42,027 nt of DNA from an uncultured Pelagibacteraceae bacterium (GCA_902606075.1 CACLEU010000008.1:1-42027), one strand, 5' to 3'. Positions 7,432 through 15,287 are shown, numbered from the stretch's first letter. Notes: generated from the sequence alone by a model not told the origin. Made by a program: numbers and translations.

Positions 7432-8108
7432 TTAAAATTAAGTATAATAAAACTTTTAATTATTTCTAAAGAAATTAAAAATCCATCTTTAATAACGTTC
7501 ACTTTCTTTTTTCCATCAAATCTTTTTCTCTCAAACATTTCTAAATCAGTATATGTAAAGTTGTTTCTTTTTACTTTAACAGGAAGTTCTATGCAAAATT
7601 TGAAATCATTATTTTTTAATTTTAGAATATTAAACTTTTCAACATTACAAACTACGTAAGTAAATAAAATATCTGATAATTTTATTCTCAATATATATCT
7701 TGTTATAAATGTGAATATCTTATTACCAATAAAAGTAACAATTGTATCGTCTTCACTACCACCCGACCCTTTATATCTACTTCCAAATATAAAATCATAC
7801 TCTTTAGTCAACTCAGTTAATTTGGGAAAATATGTTGGATCAAATGAATAATCAGCGTTGTAAATACACCCAAATTTATTTTTAGCTACCCTAAAACCCT
7901 CTATTATAGCTGCACCATATCCTTTTTTTTCTTGAACGATAAGTTTACAGTTATAATTTTTTATAATAGGAATTGAATTATCATTTTTATTATCAACAAT
8001 TACAATTATTTCATCTATAAATTTATTATTTTTTATTTCTTCAAGAACTGCGCCTAAAGACTCTACCTCGTTTTTACTTGGTATAATTAATGATAATTTT
8101 TTTGACAT
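7428..8108 (-). CDS. Family 2 glycosyltransferase, DPM1-like, divergent metal motif
   Basis: 226 residues. The N-terminus LSLIIPSKNEVESLGAVLEE is the classical GT-A start of family 2 glycosyltransferases, followed by GYGAAIIEGFRVAK (63-76), as in polyprenyl-phosphate mannosyl/glucosyltransferases. The expected DADLSHDP-type motif reads NADYSFDP (84-91), so the first acidic residue of DxD is Asn84. The usual DDGSxDxT reads VDNKNDNS (38-45). These changes could alter metal or donor use. FIFGSRYKGSGG (110-121) fits the acceptor-side loop. The C-terminal 20 residues are hydrophobic and may touch the membrane. It lies between a small membrane protein and the SGNH gene, with ATGA coupling to the latter. 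The donor sugar and acceptor are unknown. Confidence 0.85.
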   Translation of the reverse strand: MSKKLSLIIPSKNEVESLGAVLEEIKNNKFIDEIIVIVDNKNDNSIPIIKNYNCKLIVQEKKGYGAAIIEGFRVAKNKFGCIYNADYSFDPTYFPKLTELTKEYDFIFGSRYKGSGGSEDDTIVTFIGNKIFTFITRYILRIKLSDILFTYVVCNVEKFNILKLKNNDFKFCIELPVKVKRNNFTYTDLEMFERKRFDGKKKVNVIKDGFLISLEIIKSFIILNFK

Positions 8109-8129
8109 TAATCTATCTGTTAATATTTA

Positions 8130-8306
8130 CTAATTTTCTTCTTTATTTTTTTCCACAAATATTAGTGCAATTAAAAATATTGCTGTCCAAAACATAGCGA
8201 TTAAGCCCTTTTTTATATTAGTCTCTGCTCCCCAAATATCTAAAAAAAAGGCACCAAACAAAATTCCTAAGATATATAAAATTACCAAGTGTTTTATTTT
8301 AATCAT
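8130..8306 (-). CDS. Small two-helix membrane protein, 58 residues
   Basis: Open frame from ATG 8306-8304 to TAG 8132-8130. It encodes two hydrophobic segments, about residues 6-24 (LVILYILGILFGAFFLDIW) and 36-51 (IAMFWTAIFLIALIFV), joined by a short polar loop (GAETNIKK), with a charged tail ending KNKEEN. This is a plausible hairpin membrane protein. The ATG overlaps the end of the DUF1289 gene by eight bases, a junction length used several times in this window, and the stop is 21 bases before the glycosyltransferase start. It therefore looks like a genuine member of the minus-strand operon. No family recognised; a helper or anchor for the glycosyltransferase is only a guess. Confidence 0.7.
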   Translation of the reverse strand: MIKIKHLVILYILGILFGAFFLDIWGAETNIKKGLIAMFWTAIFLIALIFVEKNKEEN

Positions 8307-8556
8307 TTAATTCTATTTTCCTCTTTTTTTCTAAAGAAATTCCATTTTCACATTTAAATTTGTAGGATTTATTAAAACTTTCTAATTGCCAACCTTTAAT
8401 TCTAGATCTTATCTCTATCAAATTTTTTGATTTCCATTCATCTGTAGTATCTTTATCTTTCCATTTAAGTTTTTCCTCAGAATTTCTTGCACAACCGTAA
8501 CAAAATCCTGTAACTGGATCCGATTTACAAATACTAATACAAGGTGAAACTATCAT
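8299..8556 (-). CDS. DUF1289 family Cys-rich small protein
   Basis: 85 residues. The N-terminus VSPCISICKSDPVTGFCYGC carries the DUF1289 pattern SPC-x3-C-x8-C-x2-C with Cys6, Cys10, Cys19 and Cys22, followed by R-x5-EKLKW, matching the family's usual RT..EI..W. The four cysteines suggest a metal site, probably zinc or iron-sulfur; that is inference. The family is common in proteobacteria, and its function is unknown. The rest is charged and has no signal peptide, so it is cytoplasmic. It is first in a minus-strand unit with the 58-residue membrane protein, glycosyltransferase and SGNH protein, and is divergent from tRNA-Leu with 81 bases between them. Confidence 0.85.
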   Translation of the reverse strand: MIVSPCISICKSDPVTGFCYGCARNSEEKLKWKDKDTTDEWKSKNLIEIRSRIKGWQLESFNKSYKFKCENGISLEKKRKIELND

Positions 8557-8593
8557 AAATTTATTGGATTATTTATTGCACAAATATTCTAAT

Positions 8594-8621
8594 TGGACAA
8601 TTTTAATCTATCATATATAAG
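8594..8621 (+). promoter_or_regulatory. Candidate sigma-70 promoter for tRNA-Leu and tig
   Basis: TGGACA at 8594-8599 (five of six to TTGACA), a 16-base spacer, then TATAAG at 8616-8621 (five of six to TATAAT). Transcription would begin near 8628, about ten bases before the tRNA 5' end. It is the only good promoter candidate for both the tRNA and the trigger factor gene just after it. Read by eye only. Confidence 0.5.
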
Positions 8622-8637
8622 TCTTTTAAAAATAATT

Positions 8638-8722
8638 GGGCGAGTGGCGGAATTGGTAGACGCGTTGGTCTTAGGAACCAATATGGCAACATGTGAAGGT
8701 TCGAGTCCTTTCTCGCCTACCA
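8638..8722 (+). tRNA. tRNA-Leu (anticodon UAG)
   Basis: 85 bases with encoded CCA (8720-8722). The acceptor stem GGGCGAG (8638-8644) pairs with CTCGCCT, with a G-U at the first pair. The anticodon arm TTGGT-CTTAGGA-ACCAA places TAG in the anticodon, reading CUA and other CUN codons. A long variable arm (TATGGCAACATGTG) marks it as a class II tRNA, as expected for leucine. The T arm is GAAGG-TTCGAGT-CCTTT. The trigger factor ATG follows only seven bases after the CCA. Confidence 0.97.
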
Positions 8723-8729
8723 TAATATT

Positions 8730-10145
8730 ATGAAAGTAATTGTAGAAAATAAAAAAAATTTAGAAAAAAATTTAAAAGTTTTAATTGATAAAACTACTAT
8801 CAACAAAGAGCTGGAGCAAAGATATGAACAAATTAAAAAAGATGTAGTTCTTAAAGGGTTTAGACCTGGAAAAGTACCCACAGATATTATTAAAAAACAA
8901 TTTGGGAAAGCAGTATATGGTGAGGTTATAGATAAGATATTAAAAGAGAGTTCTGCAAAAGCTCTTGATGAAAAAAAAATTAGACCAGCATTACAGCCAA
9001 AAATTGATCTTAAAAGCTTTGGTGAAGGAAAAGATTTAGAATACACAATAAGTATAACTGAATTTCCTGAGGTGAAATTAGACACTTTAGATAAAATTAA
9101 GTTTGATGAATATGAAATAAAAATCGAAGACTCGGAAACAAATAAAAGAATTAAGGAAATAGCAAAAAACCAAAAAAATTTTATTGAGGTTGATGCTGCT
9201 AAAGTAGCAAATAATGGAGATCTTATATCATTTGATTATAAGGCTACAGTTGACGGAAATGAATTCGAAGGTAACGAAGGAAAAAATACACAAATTGAAA
9301 TTGGTAAAGATTTATTTATTAGTGGGTTTGATAAACAATTGCTGAAAGCAAAAAAAGGTGATGAGATTAATGTTGAAGTAACATTGCCAGAAAATTTTCC
9401 CAAGAAAGAACTTGTGGGAAAAAAAAGTATCTTTAAATGTAAAATTAATTATGTAAAAAAACCAAAAGAAGTAGAAATTAACGATGAATTTGCCAAAACT
9501 TTAGGAGCTAAAGATTTAAATGATTTGAAAAAAATTATGTCAAAACAAATTAATGAGGAGTTCAAAAATTCTCTTAATATAATTTCGAAAAATCAAATAT
9601 TAAAAGGATTAGAGCAAATTAAAGTTGATGATCTGCCACAAGCGCTTATAGACGAAGAGATAAAAGTATTGGGTCAAGGTCAAACAGAGGAAGATTTAAA
9701 AAAAAATAAAATAAGTCTAATGAAAAATGCATCCAAAAGAATAAAACTTGGATTAATTTTAAATGAAATAGGAGAAAAAAATAAAATTAAAGTTGACCCT
9801 CAAGAGGTAGAAGCTGAAATAAAAAAACAATTAAGCATGATGCCAGGTCAAGAAAAAATAATTATGGATTATTATAAAAAAAATCCTTCAGCTTCAGCTA
9901 GTCTTAGAGGAACTCTTTACGAAGAAAAGATTATTGAATTTATAAAATCAAAAGCAAAATCAAACAAGAAAGTTTTAGATAAAAACGAAGCTGAAAAAAT
10001 TATAAAAGCTGAAAATGAAAAAAATTTGGAAGAACAAAACAAAACTATGAAAGCCTCCTCTTCAGGTACGGATAAAATTAAATCGAAAAAAAAACTAAAA
10101 GAAGCCTCAATAAAGAAAAAAACAAAAAAAGTTAGCAAAAAGTAA
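8730..10145 (+). CDS. tig: Trigger factor, ribosome-associated chaperone
   Basis: 471 residues. The N-terminal ribosome-binding domain carries GFRPGKVP (43-50), the signature loop that docks on ribosomal protein L23. An FKBP-like prolyl isomerase domain follows at about 150-245, with FISGFDKQLLKAKKGD as its typical core, then the helical C-terminal chaperone domain. The final 60 or so residues form a very lysine-rich tail ending KKKTKKVSKK, longer than in the 432-residue E. coli protein. The product binds nascent chains at the exit tunnel. It starts seven bases after tRNA-Leu with no Shine-Dalgarno sequence, so it probably depends on the tRNA transcript. It heads the conserved tig-clpP-clpX-lon cluster. 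Confidence 0.97.
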   Translation: MKVIVENKKNLEKNLKVLIDKTTINKELEQRYEQIKKDVVLKGFRPGKVPTDIIKKQFGKAVYGEVIDKILKESSAKALDEKKIRPALQPKIDLKSFGEGKDLEYTISITEFPEVKLDTLDKIKFDEYEIKIEDSETNKRIKEIAKNQKNFIEVDAAKVANNGDLISFDYKATVDGNEFEGNEGKNTQIEIGKDLFISGFDKQLLKAKKGDEINVEVTLPENFPKKELVGKKSIFKCKINYVKKPKEVEINDEFAKTLGAKDLNDLKKIMSKQINEEFKNSLNIISKNQILKGLEQIKVDDLPQALIDEEIKVLGQGQTEEDLKKNKISLMKNASKRIKLGLILNEIGEKNKIKVDPQEVEAEIKKQLSMMPGQEKIIMDYYKKNPSASASLRGTLYEEKIIEFIKSKAKSNKKVLDKNEAEKIIKAENEKNLEEQNKTMKASSSGTDKIKSKKKLKEASIKKKTKKVSKK

Positions 10146-10160
10146 TTACAAGTTGTATAA

Positions 10161-10173
10161 GTAATTGATTCGT
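10161..10173 (+). repeat. 13-base repeat, copy 1, upstream of clpP
   Basis: GTAATTGATTCGT ends four bases before the clpP ATG. An identical copy lies at 10858-10870 before clpX. A TATAAG (10156-10161) overlaps its first base and could be a -10 box, putting the transcription start inside the repeat. See the matching finding for interpretations. Confidence 0.6.
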
Positions 10174-10177
10174 AATT

Positions 10178-10789
10178 ATGAGCATAAAAATATCAGAACA
10201 CATGAACACATTAATACCGATGGTGGTAGAACAATCGTCAAGAGGTGAAAGGGCATATGATATCTACTCAAGACTTTTAAAAGAAAGAATTGTTTTTTTA
10301 GTAGGTCCGATTAATGATAATGTAGCATCATTAATTACGGCTCAATTATTATTTTTAGAGTCTGAAAATCCAAAAAAAGAAGTTTATCTATACATAAATA
10401 GTCCAGGGGGTTTAGTTACAGCAGGACTTGGTATTTATGATACAATGCAATACATAAAACCAGATGTATCGACACTTTGCATCGGCCAAGCTGCATCGAT
10501 GGGCTCTTTTTTGTTAGCTGCTGGAAAGAAAGGTAAAAGGTTCTCTTTGCCTAATTCAAGAATAATGGTCCATCAACCATCTGCTGGATTTCAAGGACAA
10601 GCTACAGATATAGAGATACATGCTAATGAAGTTTTGTCATTAAAAAAAAGGTTAAATGAAATTTACTCCAAACACACTGGCAAAAATGTTGACCAAATTA
10701 AACAAGCTTTAGAGAGAGATAACTTTATGACACCAGAAAATGCAAAAGATTTTGGTTTAATTGATCAAGTAGTTGAGAAAAGAATTTAG
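10178..10789 (+). CDS. clpP: ATP-dependent Clp protease proteolytic subunit
   Basis: 203 residues, normal length. The serine-protease triad is visible: Ser107 in GQAASMGS, His132 in MVHQPS and Asp181 in ERDNF. The INSPGG stretch at 73-78 supplies the oxyanion region. It forms the double-ring protease chamber in the cytoplasm and degrades unfolded or tagged proteins delivered by ClpX or ClpA. The start is ATG with no clear Shine-Dalgarno sequence. It lies 32 bases after tig and 92 bases before clpX, so it may have its own promoter (TATAAG at 10156). The same 13-base element precedes clpP and clpX. Confidence 0.98.
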   Translation: MSIKISEHMNTLIPMVVEQSSRGERAYDIYSRLLKERIVFLVGPINDNVASLITAQLLFLESENPKKEVYLYINSPGGLVTAGLGIYDTMQYIKPDVSTLCIGQAASMGSFLLAAGKKGKRFSLPNSRIMVHQPSAGFQGQATDIEIHANEVLSLKKRLNEIYSKHTGKNVDQIKQALERDNFMTPENAKDFGLIDQVVEKRI

Positions 10790-10857
10790 TTTTCCACCAT
10801 ATCTAGATAATCATGCATATAAACTTGCTTCAGGTCTATAAAATATATTAAAGTAGT

Positions 10858-10870
10858 GTAATTGATTCGT
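10858..10870 (+). repeat. 13-base repeat, copy 2, upstream of clpX
   Basis: GTAATTGATTCGT, identical to 10161-10173, ends 11 bases before the clpX ATG. A possible -10 box TATATT lies at 10844-10849, which would put the element at the very start of the transcript; TGTAAT at 10857-10862 overlaps it as an alternative -10. Confidence 0.6.
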
Positions 10871-10881
10871 TTATAAATCTT

Positions 10882-12147
10882 ATGAGCAATAATAAAAATA
10901 TTTTGTACTGTTCTTTTTGTGGAAAAAGTCAACACGAAGTTAGAAAATTAATAGCTGGTCCCACAGTTTTTATTTGTGACGAGTGTGTAGAATTATGCAT
11001 GGACATTATCAAAGAAGAGAATAAAGACACTTTTGTAAAACATCAAGATGGCCTTCCTTCACCAAAACAAATTTGCTCAGTGTTAGATGATTATGTAATA
11101 GGTCAAGACTTAGCAAAAAAAGTTTTATCTGTTGCTGTTCATAATCACTATAAAAGACTAAATTATGAAAACAAAACAAGTAAAAATGTTGAACTTGCTA
11201 AATCAAATATTCTTTTAATCGGACCAACTGGTTGTGGAAAGACTTTACTAGCACAAACTTTAGCAAGAATTTTGGATGTTCCTTTCACTATGGCTGATGC
11301 AACCACGCTTACTGAAGCAGGCTATGTAGGTGAAGATGTAGAAAATATTATTTTAAAGTTATTACAAGCTGCAGATTACAATGTTGAAAAAGCGCAAAGA
11401 GGAATAGTTTATATCGACGAGGTGGACAAGATAAGCAGGAAATCAGAAAACCCTTCAATAACAAGAGATGTTTCTGGCGAAGGAGTGCAGCAAGCTTTAT
11501 TAAAGATAATGGAAGGTACAATAGCAAGCGTTCCCCCACAAGGTGGCAGAAAGCATCCGCAACAAGAATTTTTACAAGTAGACACAACAAACATATTATT
11601 TATTTGTGGAGGGGCTTTCGCAGGATTAGACAGAATTATTTCGCAGAGAGACAAAGGTTCATCTATTGGTTTTGGAGCTAAGGTAAAATCAATGGAAGAT
11701 AAGAAAACAGGTGAATGGATTAAAAGTTTAGAACCAGAAGATTTGTTGAAGTATGGTTTAATACCAGAATTTATCGGAAGATTACCAATAACTGCAACAT
11801 TAGATGATCTTGACGAAAAATCTCTAATAAAAATTTTGCAAGAACCAAAAAATTCTTTAATAAAACAATATCAAGAACTATTTAAACTTGAAGGTGTGAA
11901 ATTAAATTTTAAAGATAATGCAATTAAAGAAGTGGCTATAAAAGCTATTAAGAAAAAAACTGGAGCAAGGGGATTGAGATCAATATTAGAGAATGTTTTA
12001 CTAAAAACTATGTTTGAAATACCCAGTCAAGAAAATGTAAGCGAAGTTATTGTAGACATTGGCTCTGTCAGAGGAGAGACCCAGCCAATTATTGTACATT
12101 CAAAGAACAAACAAGATAAAGACAAGTCAAAAACCTCTGCTGCGTAA
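10882..12147 (+). CDS. clpX: ATP-dependent Clp protease ATP-binding subunit ClpX
   Basis: 421 residues. The N-terminal zinc-binding domain has Cys10, Cys13, Cys32 and Cys35 (CSFC...CDEC). The AAA+ domain has Walker A GPTGCGKT (114-121), the pore loop GYVGED (147-152), Walker B VYIDEVDK (176-183) and the late arginine-containing segment GARGLRSI. The hexamer unfolds substrates and feeds them to ClpP, with which it is encoded. The spacing of 92 bases to clpP leaves room for a separate promoter and holds the second copy of the 13-base repeat. The C-terminal tail, rich in lysine, ends KDKSKTSAA. Confidence 0.98.
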   Translation: MSNNKNILYCSFCGKSQHEVRKLIAGPTVFICDECVELCMDIIKEENKDTFVKHQDGLPSPKQICSVLDDYVIGQDLAKKVLSVAVHNHYKRLNYENKTSKNVELAKSNILLIGPTGCGKTLLAQTLARILDVPFTMADATTLTEAGYVGEDVENIILKLLQAADYNVEKAQRGIVYIDEVDKISRKSENPSITRDVSGEGVQQALLKIMEGTIASVPPQGGRKHPQQEFLQVDTTNILFICGGAFAGLDRIISQRDKGSSIGFGAKVKSMEDKKTGEWIKSLEPEDLLKYGLIPEFIGRLPITATLDDLDEKSLIKILQEPKNSLIKQYQELFKLEGVKLNFKDNAIKEVAIKAIKKKTGARGLRSILENVLLKTMFEIPSQENVSEVIVDIGSVRGETQPIIVHSKNKQDKDKSKTSAA

Positions 12148-12176
12148 TAATGCACTTAATAAAAGACAAAAAACTA

Positions 12177-12206
12177 TTGCATTATTAACTTTAATATCCA
12201 TATAAT
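12177..12206 (+). promoter_or_regulatory. Candidate promoter for lon, overlapping a 10-base direct repeat
   Basis: A perfect TATAAT lies at 12201-12206, with TTGCAT at 12177-12182 as a weak -35 (18-base spacer). The start of transcription would fall near 12212-12213, the lon ATG itself, suggesting a leaderless mRNA; no Shine-Dalgarno sequence is present. ATTGCATTAT occurs twice, at 12176-12185 and 12205-12214, covering the -35 and the start region. Confidence 0.45.
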
Positions 12207-12212
12207 TGCATT

Positions 12213-14600
12213 ATGGAAGTTAAATTTAATTCTGCCCTTCTACCTCTTAGAGATATCGTGGTGTTTCCGCATATGGTAATCCCATTATTTGTGGGAAGAG
12301 ACAAGTCAATTACTGCCTTAAACGAGGTAATGAAAAAAGACAAAAAAATTGTTTTAGTAACGCAAAAAAATTCTGAAGTAGATGATCCAAAAAAAAACGA
12401 TATATTTAATTATGGGTGTGAAAGTAGTATCTTACAATTACTTAAGCTACCAGATGGAACTGTAAAAGTATTAGTAGAGGGTATATCTAGAGTACGTATA
12501 AACGAATTCCAAGATAATGAAAATTATCTGTCATGTACTTACGAAAAACTTACTGATGTAGTTAGTAAAGATGAAGACCTAATGCCTTTAGCATTAAATT
12601 CAATTAAAAAATTGGAAAAACTTACCTCAATCAATAAAAAAATTTCAAATGAAACAATAAATAATATTAAACTCTTGAAAGACTCATCAAAAATTTCAGA
12701 CAATATTGCATCACATTTGAATGCCACTATATCTGAGAAACAGCAAATTTTTGAAACATTAGACCTAAAAAAAAGACTTAATTTAATTAATAAAATTATG
12801 GATAATGAAACGAGTATAATTGGCGTAGAAAAGAGAATACGTGGAAGAGTAAAAACCCAAATGGAAAAAACCCAAAGAGAATACTATCTAAATGAACAAC
12901 TTAAAGCTATACAAAAAGAATTAGGTGAAATTGAAGACGGAAAAGATGAAACCTCAAGCTTAAATAAATCCATATTAAAAGCAAGGATGCCGAAAGAGGT
13001 AGAGAAAAAATGTATGTCAGAACTAAAAAAATTAAAAAACATGAGTCCTATGTCAGCAGAGGCAACAGTAGTAAGAAATTATTTAGATTGGATGATTGAT
13101 TTACCTTGGTATAAAAAAGATAAAGTTGATATTGATCTTAATAAAGCTTTAAAAGTTCTAGATGAAGATCATTTTGGTTTAGAAAAAGTAAAAGAGAGAA
13201 TTATCGAATTTCTAGCAGTTCAAAAAAGAATGAACAAAATTCGAGGACCCATATTATGTTTAGTTGGCCCACCTGGTGTTGGTAAAACATCCTTAGGTAA
13301 ATCCATAGCAAAAGCAACTAATAGACAATTTGTAAGAATGTCCCTTGGCGGTGTAAGAGATGAAGCAGAAATTAGAGGACATAGAAGAACTTATATAGGA
13401 TCACTACCAGGAAAAATTATTCAAATGATGAAGAAAGCTGGAACAAAAAACCCACTTTTTTTATTAGATGAAATTGATAAAGTTGGAAATGATTACAGAG
13501 GCGATCCTTCTTCAGCTCTTTTAGAGGCATTAGACCCGGAACAAAACACAACATTTAATGACCACTATCTCGAAGTAGATTACGATTTATCTGATGTATT
13601 ATTTGTAACTACTGCTAATACTTTAAATATCCTTCCACCTTTACTTGATAGAATGGAAGTTATTAGAATACCTGGATACACAGAAGATGAAAAAATTAAT
13701 ATTGCTAACAAATATTTGTTACCAAAACAAATTAAAGATAATGGCGTCAAAGAAGGAGAAATGAATTTTGAAGATGACACAATAAAAGATGTAATCAGAT
13801 ATTACACAAAAGAGTCAGGTGTAAGAAACTTAGAAAGAGAGATCTCAAAAATATCAAGAAAAGTAGTAAAAAAAGTTGTTAACAAAGAATCAGAAACTGT
13901 AAAAATTGACAGTAAAAATTTACCTGATTTTTTGGGTGTAAGAAAATTTAAATTTGGTGAATTAGAGGAGCAAGACAAAATTGGAATAGTCACAGGTTTG
14001 GCTTGGACTGAGTTTGGGGGCGAAATTTTAAAAATTGAAACTGTAAATATGCCTGGAAAAGGCAGAATGCAAATAACTGGAAAATTAGGTGATGTAATGC
14101 AAGAGTCCGTAAAGGCAGCAAAATCGTACGTCAGATCTAAATGTTTAGATTTTGGTATTATACCACCAACTTTTGAAAAAAAAGATTTTCATATTCACGT
14201 GCCAGAAGGAGCAACACCAAAAGATGGTCCTTCAGCTGGTATCGCAATGGTGACATCTATTGTTTCTTCTATATGCAATATTCCAGTAAATAAAGACGTT
14301 GCAATGACAGGTGAGGTTACCATTACTGGCCAGGTTTTACCAATTGGTGGACTGAAAGAGAAACTTCTTGCAGCTCATAGAGCTGGCATAAAAGAAGTTT
14401 TGATTCCAAATGAAAACAAAAAAGATTTAATTGATATTCCAAAAAAAGTAAAAGATGATATAAAAATTACAACAGTTGAAACAGCGGACGAAGTCTTAAA
14501 AATAGCTTTAACAAAACAGCTTAAGCCTACCGAGTGGGTTGAAGTAGATAGTATATCTGACAATAAAAAAAGCGAAAAAACTCCCGCGAGTATTCAATAA
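12213..14600 (+). CDS. lon: ATP-dependent protease La (Lon)
   Basis: 795 residues, close to the usual 780-820. The N-terminal substrate-binding domain begins ALLPLRDIVVFPHMVIPLFVGR. The AAA+ module has Walker A GPPGVGKTS (352-360) and Walker B FLLDEIDK. The protease domain has catalytic Ser674 in KDGPSAG and Lys717 in GGLKEKLL, spaced 43 residues apart as in E. coli (679/722). It degrades damaged and regulatory proteins in the cytoplasm. It follows clpX by 65 bases and probably has its own promoter. In many proteobacteria hupB follows lon; here two tRNA genes and nuoA follow. Confidence 0.98.
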   Translation: MEVKFNSALLPLRDIVVFPHMVIPLFVGRDKSITALNEVMKKDKKIVLVTQKNSEVDDPKKNDIFNYGCESSILQLLKLPDGTVKVLVEGISRVRINEFQDNENYLSCTYEKLTDVVSKDEDLMPLALNSIKKLEKLTSINKKISNETINNIKLLKDSSKISDNIASHLNATISEKQQIFETLDLKKRLNLINKIMDNETSIIGVEKRIRGRVKTQMEKTQREYYLNEQLKAIQKELGEIEDGKDETSSLNKSILKARMPKEVEKKCMSELKKLKNMSPMSAEATVVRNYLDWMIDLPWYKKDKVDIDLNKALKVLDEDHFGLEKVKERIIEFLAVQKRMNKIRGPILCLVGPPGVGKTSLGKSIAKATNRQFVRMSLGGVRDEAEIRGHRRTYIGSLPGKIIQMMKKAGTKNPLFLLDEIDKVGNDYRGDPSSALLEALDPEQNTTFNDHYLEVDYDLSDVLFVTTANTLNILPPLLDRMEVIRIPGYTEDEKINIANKYLLPKQIKDNGVKEGEMNFEDDTIKDVIRYYTKESGVRNLEREISKISRKVVKKVVNKESETVKIDSKNLPDFLGVRKFKFGELEEQDKIGIVTGLAWTEFGGEILKIETVNMPGKGRMQITGKLGDVMQESVKAAKSYVRSKCLDFGIIPPTFEKKDFHIHVPEGATPKDGPSAGIAMVTSIVSSICNIPVNKDVAMTGEVTITGQVLPIGGLKEKLLAAHRAGIKEVLIPNENKKDLIDIPKKVKDDIKITTVETADEVLKIALTKQLKPTEWVEVDSISDNKKSEKTPASIQ

Positions 14601-14607
14601 ATTATAA

Positions 14608-14636
14608 TTTACATTATAGCAACACTGATGTAAAAG
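14608..14636 (+). promoter_or_regulatory. Candidate promoter for tRNA-Val/tRNA-Asp
   Basis: TTTACA at 14608-14613 (five of six to TTGACA), 17-base spacer, TAAAAG at 14631-14636 (four of six to TATAAT). Start near 14643, seven bases before tRNA-Val. A TATAAT at 14603-14608 just after the lon stop is an alternative -10 that would give a longer 5' leader. Visual match only. Confidence 0.35.
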
Positions 14637-14649
14637 TACTGCTCTTTGG

Positions 14650-14725
14650 GGGCGGTTAGCTCAGTTGGTAGAGCATCTCGTTTACACCGAGGGGGTCAAA
14701 GGTTCGAGTCCTTTACCGCCCACCA
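14650..14725 (+). tRNA. tRNA-Val (anticodon UAC)
   Basis: 76 bases with encoded CCA. The acceptor stem GGGCGGT pairs perfectly with ACCGCCC, with discriminator A. The D arm contains AGCTCAGTTGGTAGAGC. The anticodon loop TTTACAC is held by TCTCG/CGAGG and reads TAC, decoding GUA and other GUN codons. The T arm is AAAGG-TTCGAGT-CCTTT. It lies 49 bases after lon and 11 bases before tRNA-Asp, so the two tRNAs are probably one transcript. Confidence 0.97.
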
Positions 14726-14736
14726 AAATTGAGTAT

Positions 14737-14813
14737 GGGGGTGTAGCTCAGTTGGTTAGAGCGATCGCCTGTCACGCGATAGGTCGCGGGTTCGAGTCCC
14801 GTCACTCCCGCCA
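14737..14813 (+). tRNA. tRNA-Asp (anticodon GUC)
   Basis: 77 bases with encoded CCA. The acceptor stem GGGGGTG pairs with CACTCCC, with one G-U, and the discriminator is G, as expected for aspartate identity. The anticodon stem ATCGC/GCGAT holds the loop CTGTCAC with anticodon GTC. The T arm is GCGGG-TTCGAGT-CCCGT. The 104 bases between it and nuoA hold the likely nuo promoter (TATATA/TATAAA around 14904-14913), but no convincing -35 box. Confidence 0.97.
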
Positions 14814-14917
14814 AAATGATAACTATTATCAACAAATGAAATCATATAGTAAATAAGCCAATAAAAACGTGACGTAACTGCACTTTAATTTAGTATTAAA
14901 CATTATATATAAACTGT

Positions 14918-15286
14918 ATGCCTGCGGAATTTTTAAATAACTATTTAACAATAATTATATTTTTAGTCATTGCTTTAATACTGAGTTTTGGTTTTTTAAT
15001 ATTAAATTTTGCTTTTTCACCAAACAACCCCGACCCAGAAAAATTATCTGCTTATGAATGCGGCTTTGAGCCATTTAATGATTCGAGAATGGAATTTGAT
15101 ATAAGATTTTATTTAGTTGCAATACTATTTATTATATTTGATTTGGAGATCGCGTTCTTATTTCCTTGGGCAATAACTCTAGGCAATATAGGTTATTTTG
15201 GTTTTTTTTCCATGATGTTATTTTTATCTATATTAACAATTGGTTTTATATACGAGTGGAAGAAAGGTGCACTAGACTGGGAATAA
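14918..15286 (+). CDS. nuoA: NADH-quinone oxidoreductase subunit A
   Basis: 122 residues with three membrane segments and the conserved loop [12 protein letters not shown] (about 44-55), followed by the acidic [21 protein letters not shown] region typical of NuoA. It is part of the membrane arm of respiratory complex I, near the quinone site. It is the first gene of the nuo operon and follows tRNA-Asp by 104 bases. There is no Shine-Dalgarno sequence before the ATG. The nuoB start follows its stop by one base. Confidence 0.97.
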   Translation: MPAEFLNNYLTIIIFLVIALILSFGFLILNFAFSPNNPDPEKLSAYECGFEPFNDSRMEFDIRFYLVAILFIIFDLEIAFLFPWAITLGNIGYFGFFSMMLFLSILTIGFIYEWKKGALDWE

Positions 15287-15287
15287 G

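Noticed and set aside
14650..14813. tRNA pair as an integration site of a mobile element
   Set aside because: No integrase, no duplicated tRNA 3' end and no foreign-looking genes nearby; both flanks are core genes.
14665..14856. 63-residue open frame across the tRNA-Val and tRNA-Asp genes
   Set aside because: It is the translation of two tRNA genes (the AQLVRA...GFESRHS pattern is a well-known false protein from tRNA sequence), with no family or start support.
14860..14880. ACGTGACGT near 14868 as an operator for nuoA
   Set aside because: Two abutting ACGT units form only a very short imperfect palindrome, with no second copy or supporting context.
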